A DNA stretch of 64,000 nt, from positions 1 through 64,000 of the forward strand of contig NZ_FMXE01000008.1 in assembly GCF_900103735.1 (NCBI RefSeq). The letters are read 5' to 3'. The translations under genes and the position numbers were made by a program. The notes under the pieces were generated by a model that was given only the letters and a program-made list of their open reading frames with translations, searched no databases and was not told the DNA's origin. Below, in pieces: positions 50,128 through 59,985 of the stretch (the first letter of the stretch is position 1; each line of letters opens with the position of its first letter). Source of the DNA: Algoriphagus alkaliphilus. Its GTDB lineage: Bacteria > Bacteroidota > Bacteroidia > Cytophagales > Cyclobacteriaceae.

Positions 50128-51636
50128 ATGAATAGCCATGAAAAACTCTTTGCCGAACTTGCGGTTCAAAAGCTGCAAAATCAAACCCGGAGACATTTCC
50201 TGATTGATTGTGTCAGCAAAGTCGGGGGTTTGGCGATGGCACCGCTGCTTTTTGGCTGCGAACCGGAGCAACTGATCAAAAAATCTACTGGCTTAAATCT
50301 CAGCGAGCGGGATTTGAATCCTTTGGCACCTTTGCCTCCACCCTTTTTGGGCAAAGCCAAATCCATCATTTACCTCCACATGGCCGGAGCACCATCTCAG
50401 TTGGAGCTTTTTGACTACAAGCCTGAACTTGCCAAATTCCACGACAAAGATTGCCCGGAGAGCTTGCTGGAAGGGCGGAAATTTGCCTTTATCCGCGGTG
50501 TTCCGAAAATGCTCGGACCGCAGGCAAAATTCGCACAGCATGGCCAATCCGGTGCCTGGGTTTCGGATTACCTGCCCCACTTCGCCAAGGTGGCGGATGA
50601 AGTGGCTTTCCTCAAGGCAGTGCATACCGATCAGTTCAACCACGGTCCCGCGCAATTATTCATGCAGACGGGTTCGCCAAGACTGGGAAGGCCAAGTTTG
50701 GGTAGCTGGGTGACGTATGGTTTGGGGACGGAGAATCAAAACCTTCCAGGATTTGTAGTGCTAACTTCGGGAGGAAAAACTCCGGATGCAGGCAAAAGTG
50801 TCTGGGGTTCCGGCTTTTTACCTTCCGTCTATCAAGGCGTACAGTGCCGGGCTAAGGGTGACCCGGTTCTCTATTTGGAGGACCCATCAGGGATGTCCCG
50901 GGATCTTAAGAAAAACGTCATTTCCGCGATCAATCAGGTGAATCAGGAAGATTTCGAAACCTTTGGCGATCCTGAGATCCTTGCCCGGATCAATCAGTAC
51001 GAAATGGCCTACCGCATGCAGATCGAAGTGCCTGAAGTCATGAACATTAACGATGAACCGGAACACATCCATGAACTCTACGGAACCAAAGCAGGTGAGG
51101 AGTCTTTTGCCAACAACTGCCTCCTGGCCAGAAAACTGGTGGAAAAAGGCGTGCGGGTCGTTCAACTCTATGATTGGGGTTGGGATACGCATGGCACGGA
51201 TCACGACGGTTCGATTGACAAGGGACTGAGAAACAAGTGCCGAGAAATTGACCGCCCGATGTCAGCACTACTCCTGGATTTGAAGCAACGAGGATTGCTT
51301 GAGGAAACCTTGGTCGTTTGGGGCGGGGAATTTGGCCGAACACCGATGCAGGAAAACCGGGAAGGAAAAATTCAAGGCTTCATGGGCCGTGACCATCACG
51401 TAGATGCGTTCACGATGTGGATGGCCGGAGGCGGAGTCAAGAAAGGTGCGAGTTACGGAATTACGGATGATTTTGGCTTTTCGGGAGTTGATGAACGCGT
51501 TTCGGTGCACGATCTGCACGCGACAATTCTACACTTGATGGGCTTCAATCATGAGAAGTTTACCTATGAATTCCAAGGAAGGCCTTTTCGTCTGACCGAT
51601 GTCCACGGGGAGTTGATTCATTCAGTCCTAGCTTAG
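50128..51636 (+). CDS. DUF1501 protein (Tat-exported, sulfatase-fold-like)
   Basis: 502 residues. The N-terminal TRRHFLIDCVSKVGGLAMAPLLFG has a twin-Arg and a hydrophobic stretch consistent with Tat export. The DUF1501 core is clear: HMAGAPSQLELFDYKPEL, HGQSGAWVSDYLPH, TDQFNHGPAQLFMQTGSPRLGRPS, YDWGWDTHGTDH and WGGEFGRTPM, then GRDHH and TMWMAGGGVKKG. These metal-ligand-like His/Asp strings resemble the alkaline-phosphatase/sulfatase superfamily. DUF1501 genes nearly always follow DUF1549/1553 genes, as here (1-bp gap), so they act together in an unknown periplasmic pathway. Confidence 0.92.
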   Translation: MNSHEKLFAELAVQKLQNQTRRHFLIDCVSKVGGLAMAPLLFGCEPEQLIKKSTGLNLSERDLNPLAPLPPPFLGKAKSIIYLHMAGAPSQLELFDYKPELAKFHDKDCPESLLEGRKFAFIRGVPKMLGPQAKFAQHGQSGAWVSDYLPHFAKVADEVAFLKAVHTDQFNHGPAQLFMQTGSPRLGRPSLGSWVTYGLGTENQNLPGFVVLTSGGKTPDAGKSVWGSGFLPSVYQGVQCRAKGDPVLYLEDPSGMSRDLKKNVISAINQVNQEDFETFGDPEILARINQYEMAYRMQIEVPEVMNINDEPEHIHELYGTKAGEESFANNCLLARKLVEKGVRVVQLYDWGWDTHGTDHDGSIDKGLRNKCREIDRPMSALLLDLKQRGLLEETLVVWGGEFGRTPMQENREGKIQGFMGRDHHVDAFTMWMAGGGVKKGASYGITDDFGFSGVDERVSVHDLHATILHLMGFNHEKFTYEFQGRPFRLTDVHGELIHSVLA

Positions 51637-51796
51637 AAAATCCAACTTTGAAAAATCTTGGACAGCAAAAAAATCAATCTTCGTTCAAAATCTCACACAA
51701 CTGTAATCGAGAATTAATTTAAATGGAAATCAATCATTTTTCCCATCTTTCAAAAAGTCAGTTAAAAACTCTTTTGACCAAGATGCTAGAATTTCT

Positions 51797-51822
51797 TCGG
51801 TCTCCGGTCTTCGGTCTACCTA
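51797..51822. repeat. degenerate CGGTCT array
   Basis: TCGGTCTCCGGTCTTCGGTCT in the 246-bp gap 51637-51882. It is similar to the array at 12043-12092. Nothing else is recognised in the gap. Confidence 0.45.
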
Positions 51823-51882
51823 CCACAAGAATTATAGGGAGAGTTTGTCCTTTTTTCAAAAAGCTTAAAATCCCTTCTTTTT

Positions 51883-53274
51883 ATGCTTGATTTCCTTGGG
51901 CCCCTTTTAGGCCGGATGCATCCGGTTTTGGTTCACCTACCAATCGGTATTCTGATTTTTGGGATAGTACTTTGCTTTTTTCCTCAGAGAGAAAAGAACA
52001 ATTTCCTGCCCGCTATTCGACTTGCTTTTTTGATTGGCGGAATTGCCGCTTTGGGCGCAGGAATAAGTGGATTTCTGCAGTATCAGTTTGAAGGATTTGC
52101 TTGGGAAGATGTACGCGTTCATTTGGTCGGAGGAATTCTGACAGCCTTGGGGAGTTTTGGGCTTTTCTTTCATCTCAGAAAAAAAGACGTGATTCAATCG
52201 AAAGGAAAAGTATTTGCGTTTGTACTGGGTTTGATTTTGACCATCACAGGCCACTTGGGAGGAAATCTAACCCACGGGGAAAGTCATTTCACTGATGTTC
52301 TTCCGCCTGGATTGCAATCCTTTTTGGGGATTGAAATCTTGCCCGAAAAAGGCCCCCAACTCCCGGAGGAAAGCTGGGAAAATGCGGAATTATTTTCTGA
52401 AGTAATCCAGCCAATTTTCAATCAAAACTGCAAAAGCTGCCATAATCCCAGAAATCAAAAAGGGGAATTGGATCTTACTACGATGAAAGGATTGCTTGCA
52501 GGAGGAGAAGATGGACTGATTTTCACAGCAGGAGATGCCGAACATAGCGAACTTTTCGCCCGATTGATTTTACCCAAGGATGATGAAAAACACATGCCCC
52601 CTGCTGGGAAACGTCAGCCCTCCAAAGAAGAAATTGCTTTGATTGAGAGTTGGATCAAAAAAGGGGGAAAAGAAACCCAAACCCTTGCAGAGGCTGGAAT
52701 TTCAAGAAAACTCATCGAGCAGTTTATTCTGAAAAGTGAGCTTCCTTTTTATCCAAAAACTTCCCTTGCGATTCTATCGGCAGACTCACTTGCGACATTG
52801 AAAACCGCAGGATTTTTTGCGGAAGCCATAGAATCAGGTTCGGGATTATTGAAAGTAAGCTGTACCAATTTTTCAGGATTTCAGGATTCTGATTGGGAGA
52901 AGCTTTCTCCGATAAAAAACAGGATCGCGTATCTGGATTTAAGTGGAACTCAGGCCACAGATGCTATTCTGGACAGCCTCGAAGGACTATCTAATCTGAC
53001 CGTCTTGAAGCTGAATGAAACAGCGGTTTCCGGTAATTCTTTGGATAAACTTGCTCGATTGCCTCACCTAAAATTGCTTTATCTAAACAAGACCGGAGTG
53101 AATCTCAGGATAATCGAGCAGCTGTCAACCAGCAAATCCCTTCAAAAAGTCTTCGCCTATCAGACTCCTGCAGCGGAAGAATTCCCAAATTCAGGAAAGC
53201 TAAGTTTGCCTTTTCTTCTGGAAACAGGAAACTACTCCCTTCCTAAATTACCGACGGATACGGTTGTGTATTAA
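51883..53274 (+). CDS. DUF2231 membrane + cytochrome c (PSCyt1) + leucine-rich protein
   Basis: 463 residues. N-terminal DUF2231 membrane domain: RMHPVLVHLPIGILIFGIVL near residue 9 and four helices to about 135, with conserved His. A cytochrome domain with NCKSCHNPRNQKGELDL near 182 and distal EKHMPPAGKRQ follows. The C-terminal part has four to five leucine-rich units (RIAYLDLSGTQATDAILDSL, LTVLKLNETAVSGNSLDKL). The same three-part layout accompanies DUF1549/DUF1501 genes elsewhere. It probably anchors and receives electrons for that module. The 246-bp gap means a separate promoter is possible. Confidence 0.88.
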   Translation: MLDFLGPLLGRMHPVLVHLPIGILIFGIVLCFFPQREKNNFLPAIRLAFLIGGIAALGAGISGFLQYQFEGFAWEDVRVHLVGGILTALGSFGLFFHLRKKDVIQSKGKVFAFVLGLILTITGHLGGNLTHGESHFTDVLPPGLQSFLGIEILPEKGPQLPEESWENAELFSEVIQPIFNQNCKSCHNPRNQKGELDLTTMKGLLAGGEDGLIFTAGDAEHSELFARLILPKDDEKHMPPAGKRQPSKEEIALIESWIKKGGKETQTLAEAGISRKLIEQFILKSELPFYPKTSLAILSADSLATLKTAGFFAEAIESGSGLLKVSCTNFSGFQDSDWEKLSPIKNRIAYLDLSGTQATDAILDSLEGLSNLTVLKLNETAVSGNSLDKLARLPHLKLLYLNKTGVNLRIIEQLSTSKSLQKVFAYQTPAAEEFPNSGKLSLPFLLETGNYSLPKLPTDTVVY

Positions 53275-53420
53275 CATTCAAGAATTAGACAAATTGAAAC
53301 CATTAAGAAAATTGAGTTCATTAAGTTTTATTGAAAATTTAGGAACGAAAAAATTAAGCACACCGAACTGATTATCCGCTCTAAATTTCCTTAATTCTCT
53401 TAATGGTTAAAAAATTCTAT

Positions 53421-53771
53421 TTAAAGTTTCTCCTCAATCTTTTCCGGCACAAATCCCAAAGTCAGACTTCCATCCGGATAGGTAATCACAGGTCGCTTGA
53501 TCATACTGGAGTTTTCGATCAGAATGGGAAATGCTGTTTCGACTTTTTCCAAAGCCGCCTTCAGCGCTTCATCCATTTTTCGATAAGTCGTCCCCTGTTT
53601 ATTAACCAAAGTTTCAAGGGGAGTTTTTGTTAAAAACCCATTTAAAAGTTCCTGAGTCGGCTTTTGCTTTTTGTAATCAATGAATTCATAGGAAACGCCT
53701 TTTGACTCCAGGAAGTCAAAGGCTTTCTTTATGGTATTGCAATTCTTTATTCCGTAGACTTTGATAGACAT
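53421..53771 (-). CDS. ArsC/Spx-family thioredoxin-fold protein
   Basis: 116 residues with the arsenate reductase-like fold: VYGIKNCNTIKKAFDFLE at the N-terminus with a single Cys in NCNTIKK, then FIDYKKQKPTQELL, and a C-terminal IKRPVITYPDGSLTLGF with the RP signature. Spx/MgsR relatives use CxxC, but here the position is C-x-T, as in YffB-type proteins. These reduce glutathionylated or arsenate substrates; the actual substrate is unknown. A dispersed leader repeat lies upstream of the start. Confidence 0.9.
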   Translation of the reverse strand: MSIKVYGIKNCNTIKKAFDFLESKGVSYEFIDYKKQKPTQELLNGFLTKTPLETLVNKQGTTYRKMDEALKAALEKVETAFPILIENSSMIKRPVITYPDGSLTLGFVPEKIEEKL

Positions 53772-53793
53772 CTAGTGATTGGTTTTATTTTTC

Positions 53794-54009
53794 ATCTGTT
53801 TATTTTTTGTTTTTCAAAGGTCAGATGGAATCTCGCATGGCTTACAATCATCCCAGTGTGTGACGCTCTCGTCATGCTTGATTTCATGTGTTTATAATTG
53901 ATTTTTATTGGTAACAAGGAATCTTCACATGTATTCCCCGATAGCTCGGGGCATCCCTCAGTGTTTCGCTTTGGATCATGCCTGTCTGCCTCAGGCAGGC
54001 TCGATTTCA
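53794..54009. repeat. dispersed leader repeat, two units in tandem
   Basis: Unit one begins TCTGTTTATTTTTTGTTTTT with GGTCAGATGGAATC and GTGTGTGACGCTC. Unit two begins GTGTTTATAATTGATTTTTA near 53887 and has a CCCCGATAGCTCGGGG hairpin (about 53936-53951) and a GCCTGTCTGCCTCAGGCAGGC palindrome. It ends in CAGGCAGGCTCGATTTCA (53992-54009), identical to 26190-26207. The organisation parallels the 94-bp array at 13507. Confidence 0.7.
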
Positions 54010-54042
54010 AATGATCTTCTGGCAAAAATAGCCTTCAGACTT

Positions 54043-56805
54043 TTAATCCCCCAAATCATCCCAATTAATAAGGGTATTCCAAACTAAAGGCGCATCATGA
54101 TGATTCAGGAATCGATGAAGTGGGTCAAAGGTAAAGGCGATGATCCGTCCCTTGCCCACAGGAACATTGAAAATACTCCCCTGACCGATAATAGTTTGTT
54201 CATTTCTCACCATTCCTGATCTCACATACGGTGGTTCTTTACCCGCAGCAGCTTTTTCTTCTTTTTTTGATTCGGTTTTTTCCATCCCCATAATTTCTCC
54301 GGTATAGGGTTCCTCATCTTTCAACGGTTTGGTGCCATACTGAAGCAGCATCATGTCCCTTTTTGCCAGATCTACCTGATAAAGTGGACCATTCCCTTTG
54401 AAAATTGAAAAAGTCTCAGGAAATCCATATAAAATGGGGTGATCTGATTTCTTGGCTTTGACAGTAACCACAGAACCCGGATGAAATAATCCCGATGCAG
54501 CATACGGTTTCAAATCACGGGTAATCCCTGTCTCAGCTACCATCACGGTAGAATTGTCCAGCGTGATGACCACACCACCTGCCTCAATAAATTGTTTAAG
54601 ATTTTCTATTCCCATAAACCCCGGCCCCCCTGTGATATCCGGACTGGAATCCGGGAAGCCGTGTGAAGGAAATTGTGCGGTTTTGGTATAAGGCATCGGC
54701 CCGAATCGGGAGTCAATTCCATGGATAAAATCAGCAGCCGTTCCTCTTGATCTTGGAACCAAGATTACATCAAATTTTGACTTGAGATTACCTGCTTTCA
54801 GATCATCCTTATCGATGGAGGTGTACGGAATTCCTCGTTGCTCAAACGTATAGCGTGACCAACCCTCATCCTGCGTATTGAACCAAGTATGGTAAATGGC
54901 CACTTTTGGAAGTTGTACAAGGTGAGTGTGGTCATTATTTGGAGTCGATGAACTGCGAATCAGGTCAATGCCAAACTTTTTCCCCAACTCCACAGCCTGA
55001 GAAGAAGAAATTCCTTTGATCATCATTGATCCAATATTCAAGGTGTCCTGGCCAATTATAAATTCAGATTTAATTACGCGAATTTCAGCGTTTTTGGACT
55101 GCTCCTTAATCCAGTACAATGCCGGTAGCACAGTATTTTGGGCCTGATAGTGGATGAAATAGGAATTACCGGAACCTGAAATTTCTCCTTCATACTTCAG
55201 CTCAGATTCGACTTTTTTAAGGGAAGAAATCTCATAGGCAATGCTGTCCTTTTGCTCCACTTCTACTCCGTACAGGTAGCCCAAAGTCCAAGCAATGTCG
55301 TCGTAAGGTGGAAATTTGGCTTCTTTTGGATACTTCTGCTCCGTGAGCAATGTTACGGCAAGATTTCGGTAAGGCTGATCCAAAAGAATCACATATTCCC
55401 CTGAGTCGGCCTGATGGACTTCAATGGCTTGTACCCGAAGTTGGTTGACCAGATAAGCTGCCATTGTCGGGTCTTTTTGTTGGGTAGGAATGACAAAAGC
55501 TTTTGGGCTGTCCTCTTTTCCTTTACGGATAGAATTCACTCCCTTTTGGTAAAAATTGCGCAGGAGTTGCTCCCCATTTTGCGCAGCATATGTCAATGAA
55601 GCAAGAACTCCGGCCTGCATATAGTTCACATTGTTTCGAGCTGACCAATAAACCCGCTCTGTGGGTGGATCAGGACGATACCACTCCCGTGTTGTCGCAG
55701 GATCCCCTGCATATTTCTGGTTGGAAAGGTCCCGCATGTAGGTATTTGCTCCCGCATTGCCGAAAGTCTCATAAAATCGCCCATTGGAATTGTGGTTGTT
55801 GGCTACCCAAATGCCATATCCAGGCCACCAACCGTCATAGAAAGCCCAAGTAAACGCTCCCGGCATTCCCTGAGTTGCCAGGGTGGTGATGTCGTGATTG
55901 GCCATGACTTGCCACTCCCCGATGGTCACGGGATCCACCTGTTCGTTGTAGGGACCGGTACCGGTAGAGATATAAAGCAAAGGAACGGACTCATGAAGAT
56001 CCAGCATGACGGTAGGATGCCATTCGTAAAAGATCGAAAAAATGCCTTTCGTGATTGCCTGTGAGACCTGCAAACCGTCTCGATTATTGTCGTGAAACAC
56101 ATATTTGCCCCAATAGGGAGCTGAACGGGGAAAACCATCATCCCAATCAGTTCTTGCTTTTGTATAGCGATAGTACCAATCTACCAGTTTGTCTCTGCCA
56201 TCAGGTTCGGATACCGGATTGATCAGCACAATGACGTTATCTCGGATTTGCTTAATGGATTTTTCTTCGCTGGTCACGAGTCTGTATGTCAATTCCATCA
56301 GCATTTCCGGAGAACCCATCTCTGTGGAGTGCATTCCACCATTCAGGTAGTAGACAGGTTTTGCCGATTCAAGGATAGTTTCAGCTTCTTCGGCAGAAGT
56401 AATTCTTGGATCAGCCAGTCGCTTGAGTTGATTCTTATACACATCCAGCTTGTTCATGCTATCATCATTTCCGATGATTACCACATAGATCGGTCGACCT
56501 TCTTCTGAGGTTTCTACCTGTTTGATTTGGAGGTGTGGAGACTTTTCTGCCAAAAGCTGATAGTATCCATAGATCTCGGTTGTATTGTGCATCACACCGG
56601 GTGCCCCGATGATTTCCCCAAAATGCTTCAAAGGAGATGGAATCGTAGGGTGATCAACTACATTCAGCACCGACGCAGGTAAAAATCTTGAATCTGTGGT
56701 ATGCGCTTTGATTTTGGTGTTGTATTCTAAATCGACTTTTTGAGCAAAAATAGCAGGACTGATCAAGCACAGGGCCATCACCCCAATAATGAGTGGCTTT
56801 TTCAT
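54043..56805 (-). CDS. secreted M14-family zinc carboxypeptidase-like protein
   Basis: About 920 residues from ATG 56805; the eight codons upstream are rejected because the signal peptide (ending AIFAQ) starts here. The peptidase half has YYLNGGMHSTEMGSPEMLMEL (HxxE zinc ligands) near residue 155 and EWHPTVMLDLHESVPLLYIS near 265. A long C-terminal region from about 640 resembles a class I glutamine-amidotransferase-like/DUF4350 fold (YHTWFNTQDEGWSRYTFEQRGIPY, GGVVITLDNSTVM). Such M14 fusions are common in Bacteroidetes and probably process peptides in the periplasm. Confidence 0.88.
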   Translation of the reverse strand: MKKPLIIGVMALCLISPAIFAQKVDLEYNTKIKAHTTDSRFLPASVLNVVDHPTIPSPLKHFGEIIGAPGVMHNTTEIYGYYQLLAEKSPHLQIKQVETSEEGRPIYVVIIGNDDSMNKLDVYKNQLKRLADPRITSAEEAETILESAKPVYYLNGGMHSTEMGSPEMLMELTYRLVTSEEKSIKQIRDNVIVLINPVSEPDGRDKLVDWYYRYTKARTDWDDGFPRSAPYWGKYVFHDNNRDGLQVSQAITKGIFSIFYEWHPTVMLDLHESVPLLYISTGTGPYNEQVDPVTIGEWQVMANHDITTLATQGMPGAFTWAFYDGWWPGYGIWVANNHNSNGRFYETFGNAGANTYMRDLSNQKYAGDPATTREWYRPDPPTERVYWSARNNVNYMQAGVLASLTYAAQNGEQLLRNFYQKGVNSIRKGKEDSPKAFVIPTQQKDPTMAAYLVNQLRVQAIEVHQADSGEYVILLDQPYRNLAVTLLTEQKYPKEAKFPPYDDIAWTLGYLYGVEVEQKDSIAYEISSLKKVESELKYEGEISGSGNSYFIHYQAQNTVLPALYWIKEQSKNAEIRVIKSEFIIGQDTLNIGSMMIKGISSSQAVELGKKFGIDLIRSSSTPNNDHTHLVQLPKVAIYHTWFNTQDEGWSRYTFEQRGIPYTSIDKDDLKAGNLKSKFDVILVPRSRGTAADFIHGIDSRFGPMPYTKTAQFPSHGFPDSSPDITGGPGFMGIENLKQFIEAGGVVITLDNSTVMVAETGITRDLKPYAASGLFHPGSVVTVKAKKSDHPILYGFPETFSIFKGNGPLYQVDLAKRDMMLLQYGTKPLKDEEPYTGEIMGMEKTESKKEEKAAAGKEPPYVRSGMVRNEQTIIGQGSIFNVPVGKGRIIAFTFDPLHRFLNHHDAPLVWNTLINWDDLGD

Positions 56806-56900
56806 AAAACAGGAAAGATTGGTGGACATTACTATCAGTGGTTAAGATAGCAAAATTGGCTGATAGGTGATTTTCTACTCATGTAAAACCCAGATTTAGA

Positions 56901-56930
56901 AAAAAGAAAAGGCTGACATTTCTGCCAGCC
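56901..56930 (-). terminator. terminator after hemL
   Basis: On the minus strand GGCTGGCAGAAATGTCAGCC is followed by TTTTCTTTTTT. The stem pairs GGCTG with CAGCC, at 56911-56930 on the plus strand, 9 bp after the hemL stop. Confidence 0.75.
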
Positions 56931-56938
56931 ATTGCTTA

Positions 56939-58231
56939 TCAATTCATTATCTCTTTCATACTTTCCTCATGTGCCTGCAAAATCTTTGCGATCAAATCAT
57001 CGGTAAGGGCCGTGGACAGGAATAAGCTCTCATACTGAGAAGGAGCCAAATAGACCCCGCGATGAAGCATCGCCTGAAAGTATTTCCCAAACAAAGCGGT
57101 GTCCGATTTCTTGGCAGATTCAAAGTCAGTCACGTTCTCTTCTGTAAAAAACAGAGAATACATACTTCCCAGTTGATTAATGGTAATGTCATGCCCAAGC
57201 CGATGATTAATTGAGGCAATCCCTGAAGCGATTTGCATTCCGATTTCATTCAATCGGGTATAGACTTCAGGGTGAGAATTCAGATAATTCAGCATGGTCA
57301 GACCGGCAGCCATGGCAATCGGATTACCTGAAAGTGTCCCAGCTTGGTAAACAGGTCCAGCAGGCGAAACGAATTCCATGATTTCTTTTTTGCCTCCATA
57401 GGCTCCTACAGGCATACCTCCACCGATGATCTTGCCAAGTGTTGTCATATCCGGCGTCACTCCAAAAAGTTCCTGAGCGCCACCTTTTGCGAGGCGAAAC
57501 CCTGTCATCACTTCGTCGAAAATCAAGACAATTCCCTCACGGGTACAGATGTCTCTCAATCCCTGCAAATAACCGGGTTTTGGAAGGCAAAGGCCCATGT
57601 TCCCGGGTACAGGTTCAAGAATCAATGCCGCTATTTCACCCTTATTGGCAATAACTAATCTTTCAATGGCTTCCAGATCATTGTAAGGAGCCAATAGTGT
57701 GTCTTTAGCCGTTCCTTCTGTAACTCCCGGTGAATCGGGATGTCCCATGGTAATCGCTCCTGATCCCGCAGCGATCAGGAAGGAATCTCCGTGACCGTGG
57801 TAATGTCCTTCCATTTTGATGAATTTGTCACGACCCGTATAGCCTCTTGCAACTCGAATCGCAGACATGGTCGCTTCAGTGCCTGAGTTGACCATACGAA
57901 CCTTTTCCACAGATGGAACCATGCTTACGATCAGCTCCGCAATCTCCACTTCTCGGGCTGTCGGTGCACCAAATGAAGTTCCGTGATCCATCGCTGCGAT
58001 CACCGCCTCACGGATCATTGGGTGATTATGGCCAAGAATCATAGGCCCCCAGCTGTTGATCATTTCGATGTAGGCATTGTCGTCTTCGTCATAAATGAAG
58101 GCTCCATTTGCTTTTTTGATGAAAATCGGGTCACCGCCCACAGCACGAAATGCCCTTACCGGGGAATTGACCCCACCGGGGATAAAATTTTTCGCATGGG
58201 CAAAAAGCCTCTTGCTTTCAGAAATTTGCAT
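56939..58231 (-). CDS. hemL: glutamate-1-semialdehyde 2,1-aminomutase
   Basis: 430 residues, class III PLP aminotransferase fold. It converts glutamate-1-semialdehyde to 5-aminolevulinate, directly after HemA. Visible are FIPGGVNSPVRAFRAVGG near residue 16, INSWGPMILGHNHP, MVNSGTEATMSAIRVARGYTGRDKFIK, LIFDEVMTGFR near 244 and TLGKIIGGGMPVGAYGG near 269 with the PLP Lys. N- and C-termini are complete. The gene lies 3 bp downstream of the TPR/periplasmic-binding gene, suggesting one transcript. hemA is 27 kb away. Confidence 0.97.
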   Translation of the reverse strand: MQISESKRLFAHAKNFIPGGVNSPVRAFRAVGGDPIFIKKANGAFIYDEDDNAYIEMINSWGPMILGHNHPMIREAVIAAMDHGTSFGAPTAREVEIAELIVSMVPSVEKVRMVNSGTEATMSAIRVARGYTGRDKFIKMEGHYHGHGDSFLIAAGSGAITMGHPDSPGVTEGTAKDTLLAPYNDLEAIERLVIANKGEIAALILEPVPGNMGLCLPKPGYLQGLRDICTREGIVLIFDEVMTGFRLAKGGAQELFGVTPDMTTLGKIIGGGMPVGAYGGKKEIMEFVSPAGPVYQAGTLSGNPIAMAAGLTMLNYLNSHPEVYTRLNEIGMQIASGIASINHRLGHDITINQLGSMYSLFFTEENVTDFESAKKSDTALFGKYFQAMLHRGVYLAPSQYESLFLSTALTDDLIAKILQAHEESMKEIMN

Positions 58232-58234
58232 GGT

Positions 58235-59878
58235 CTATTGTAAAGGAATCAGTTCTCCAGCTTCTAATTTGAACACTGGCGTATATCGGTTATTGTTTGA
58301 ATTTTGAAAATTAAAACCCCAAGTTAATTTGCCTTCCTGAAAAGGTTTTTGGTCCAGACTTCTTTGTAAGTCAAAATTAAAAGTGGTTTTCACATTGGAA
58401 CCCAACCAATACACTATTTCTGAACCTAAGATTGAGTTCATTCCGGGATAGGCATAATATTGCTCGTAATATTTTTTTCGAAATTGATTCATCTCTGAAG
58501 TGTCAAACTTGGGCGTATTATTGGCAATGAAGTGAAAGTTTGGAAACTCCAGCATTTCGTAATTGGCAAAATTGAACCCTAACCATGAATCCATCACCAG
58601 TATTGGGACGGAGGTGGTGATGCTTTCCATCAAGGAAAAGACTGATTGGGCGATGGCTGGATCGTCAGAAAGCAAAATCACCTGATCAATTGAGGGATTG
58701 TTTCCACGGCTTACGCCAAGCCCTTGCAGGAAGGTGGAGGCGTTCCGAGAATCCAGTTTTTGGATTTTCACGATTTTAAAACCGGCTTTTTCCAATTCTG
58801 TCTGCAGCAATAGTCCTAATTTTTCATCTCTTGAACTTCCACTATAGCCTACAGCTACTCGATTGCCCCATCGTTGGGATTTCAAGTTTGAAATAATACC
58901 GGAAGAAAGAGAAGCAACCGATGGTCTGAATAAATAACTGTATTTATATTGCTCAAACCGCTCACCCAAATTGGAAAGTGGGTGGATAAATGGAATTTGC
59001 TCTTTTTCAGCAAATGCACTCACTAAATCCGTTTCTTCGAGGTAAATAGGCCCTATGATCGCGTCTGCATTGGTTACCACCGGATCCTTTAACAGGTTGG
59101 CGAGGTGATTTAGATCTCTTTTCGAATCAAATGTTACCAAGTTCACTTTCTGACCTTCACTTTTGAGTTGCTCGACACCAAGTTCAATTCCCTGATAAAG
59201 TTCAAACATGAAATCTGTGAATCCCAAGTTCGTGACTGCCGATGCATTACCAGAGGTAAAAGGTAAAATGACGACGATGTCAAGCACATCATTTTTGACC
59301 ACATTTTTCCTGATTGGTACTGATGATTTGATTTGATTCAATGCCTGAATTTCGCTCGCCGACATGACCGTTTGCTTTTGCAATACGGTAGCCAGACTGC
59401 TTGTATATCCTTCGTTGGATTTGAATTCATCCAGATTAGCCACCAAATAGCTGGAAGTCGCTTTACTGAGGTATGCAAAAGTCAGATTATAAGATTGTTC
59501 CAGTATTTGGTCTTTCTTGATTGATTTGATGACTTTAAGTGCTTCAGTATTTTGGTTATTTTGAAAATAAGCTGCGGCTAAGAGGTATTTAGCTTCGTCA
59601 GATTTATTCCAGTTTTTCCCATAAATCGGCTGAAGCGCACTAATCGCCTGAGTAGGTTGATTAGCTCCCAGTGCAGCTTCAGCAAGGTGAAAAGCTGCGT
59701 AATTTGCTAAATTCCCGTATTTATCCGGATTAGTGAAAGACTTGAACCCATTCATGGCATCCCAATATTCCTTAGCAAGCAGCGCTGATTTCGCTTTTTG
59801 GTATTCCGGGGGAAGACCTTGAGCATTTAGTACATGTAGGGTAAAAAACAGGGGAACTAACAGAAACAGATTTCGCAT
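58235..59878 (-). CDS. TPR + periplasmic-binding-protein-like (LpoA-type) exported protein
   Basis: 547 residues with a signal peptide (about 1-19, ending LNAQ). The first about 170 residues are TPR-like helices (AKSALLAKEYWDAMNGFKSF, YGNLANYAAFHLAEAALGAN). From about 205 a type I periplasmic-binding fold follows: DIVVILPFTSGNASAVTN, YQGIELGVEQLKSEG, ADAIIGPIYLEETDLVSAFAEKEQIPFIHP. The layout recalls LpoA, an activator of penicillin-binding protein 1A, or ABC-transporter binding proteins; no partner transporter genes are near. It sits 3 bp before hemL. Confidence 0.78.
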   Translation of the reverse strand: MRNLFLLVPLFFTLHVLNAQGLPPEYQKAKSALLAKEYWDAMNGFKSFTNPDKYGNLANYAAFHLAEAALGANQPTQAISALQPIYGKNWNKSDEAKYLLAAAYFQNNQNTEALKVIKSIKKDQILEQSYNLTFAYLSKATSSYLVANLDEFKSNEGYTSSLATVLQKQTVMSASEIQALNQIKSSVPIRKNVVKNDVLDIVVILPFTSGNASAVTNLGFTDFMFELYQGIELGVEQLKSEGQKVNLVTFDSKRDLNHLANLLKDPVVTNADAIIGPIYLEETDLVSAFAEKEQIPFIHPLSNLGERFEQYKYSYLFRPSVASLSSGIISNLKSQRWGNRVAVGYSGSSRDEKLGLLLQTELEKAGFKIVKIQKLDSRNASTFLQGLGVSRGNNPSIDQVILLSDDPAIAQSVFSLMESITTSVPILVMDSWLGFNFANYEMLEFPNFHFIANNTPKFDTSEMNQFRKKYYEQYYAYPGMNSILGSEIVYWLGSNVKTTFNFDLQRSLDQKPFQEGKLTWGFNFQNSNNNRYTPVFKLEAGELIPLQ

Positions 59879-59985
59879 AATACCAAGGGAAAAGCATAAT
59901 TGATGCAGGGCAAATTTAACCCATTATTTCCAAACCCAAAGTTTGTACCGAAGACAGTAAAAATGAAAAACCGGAAGACTTTACT

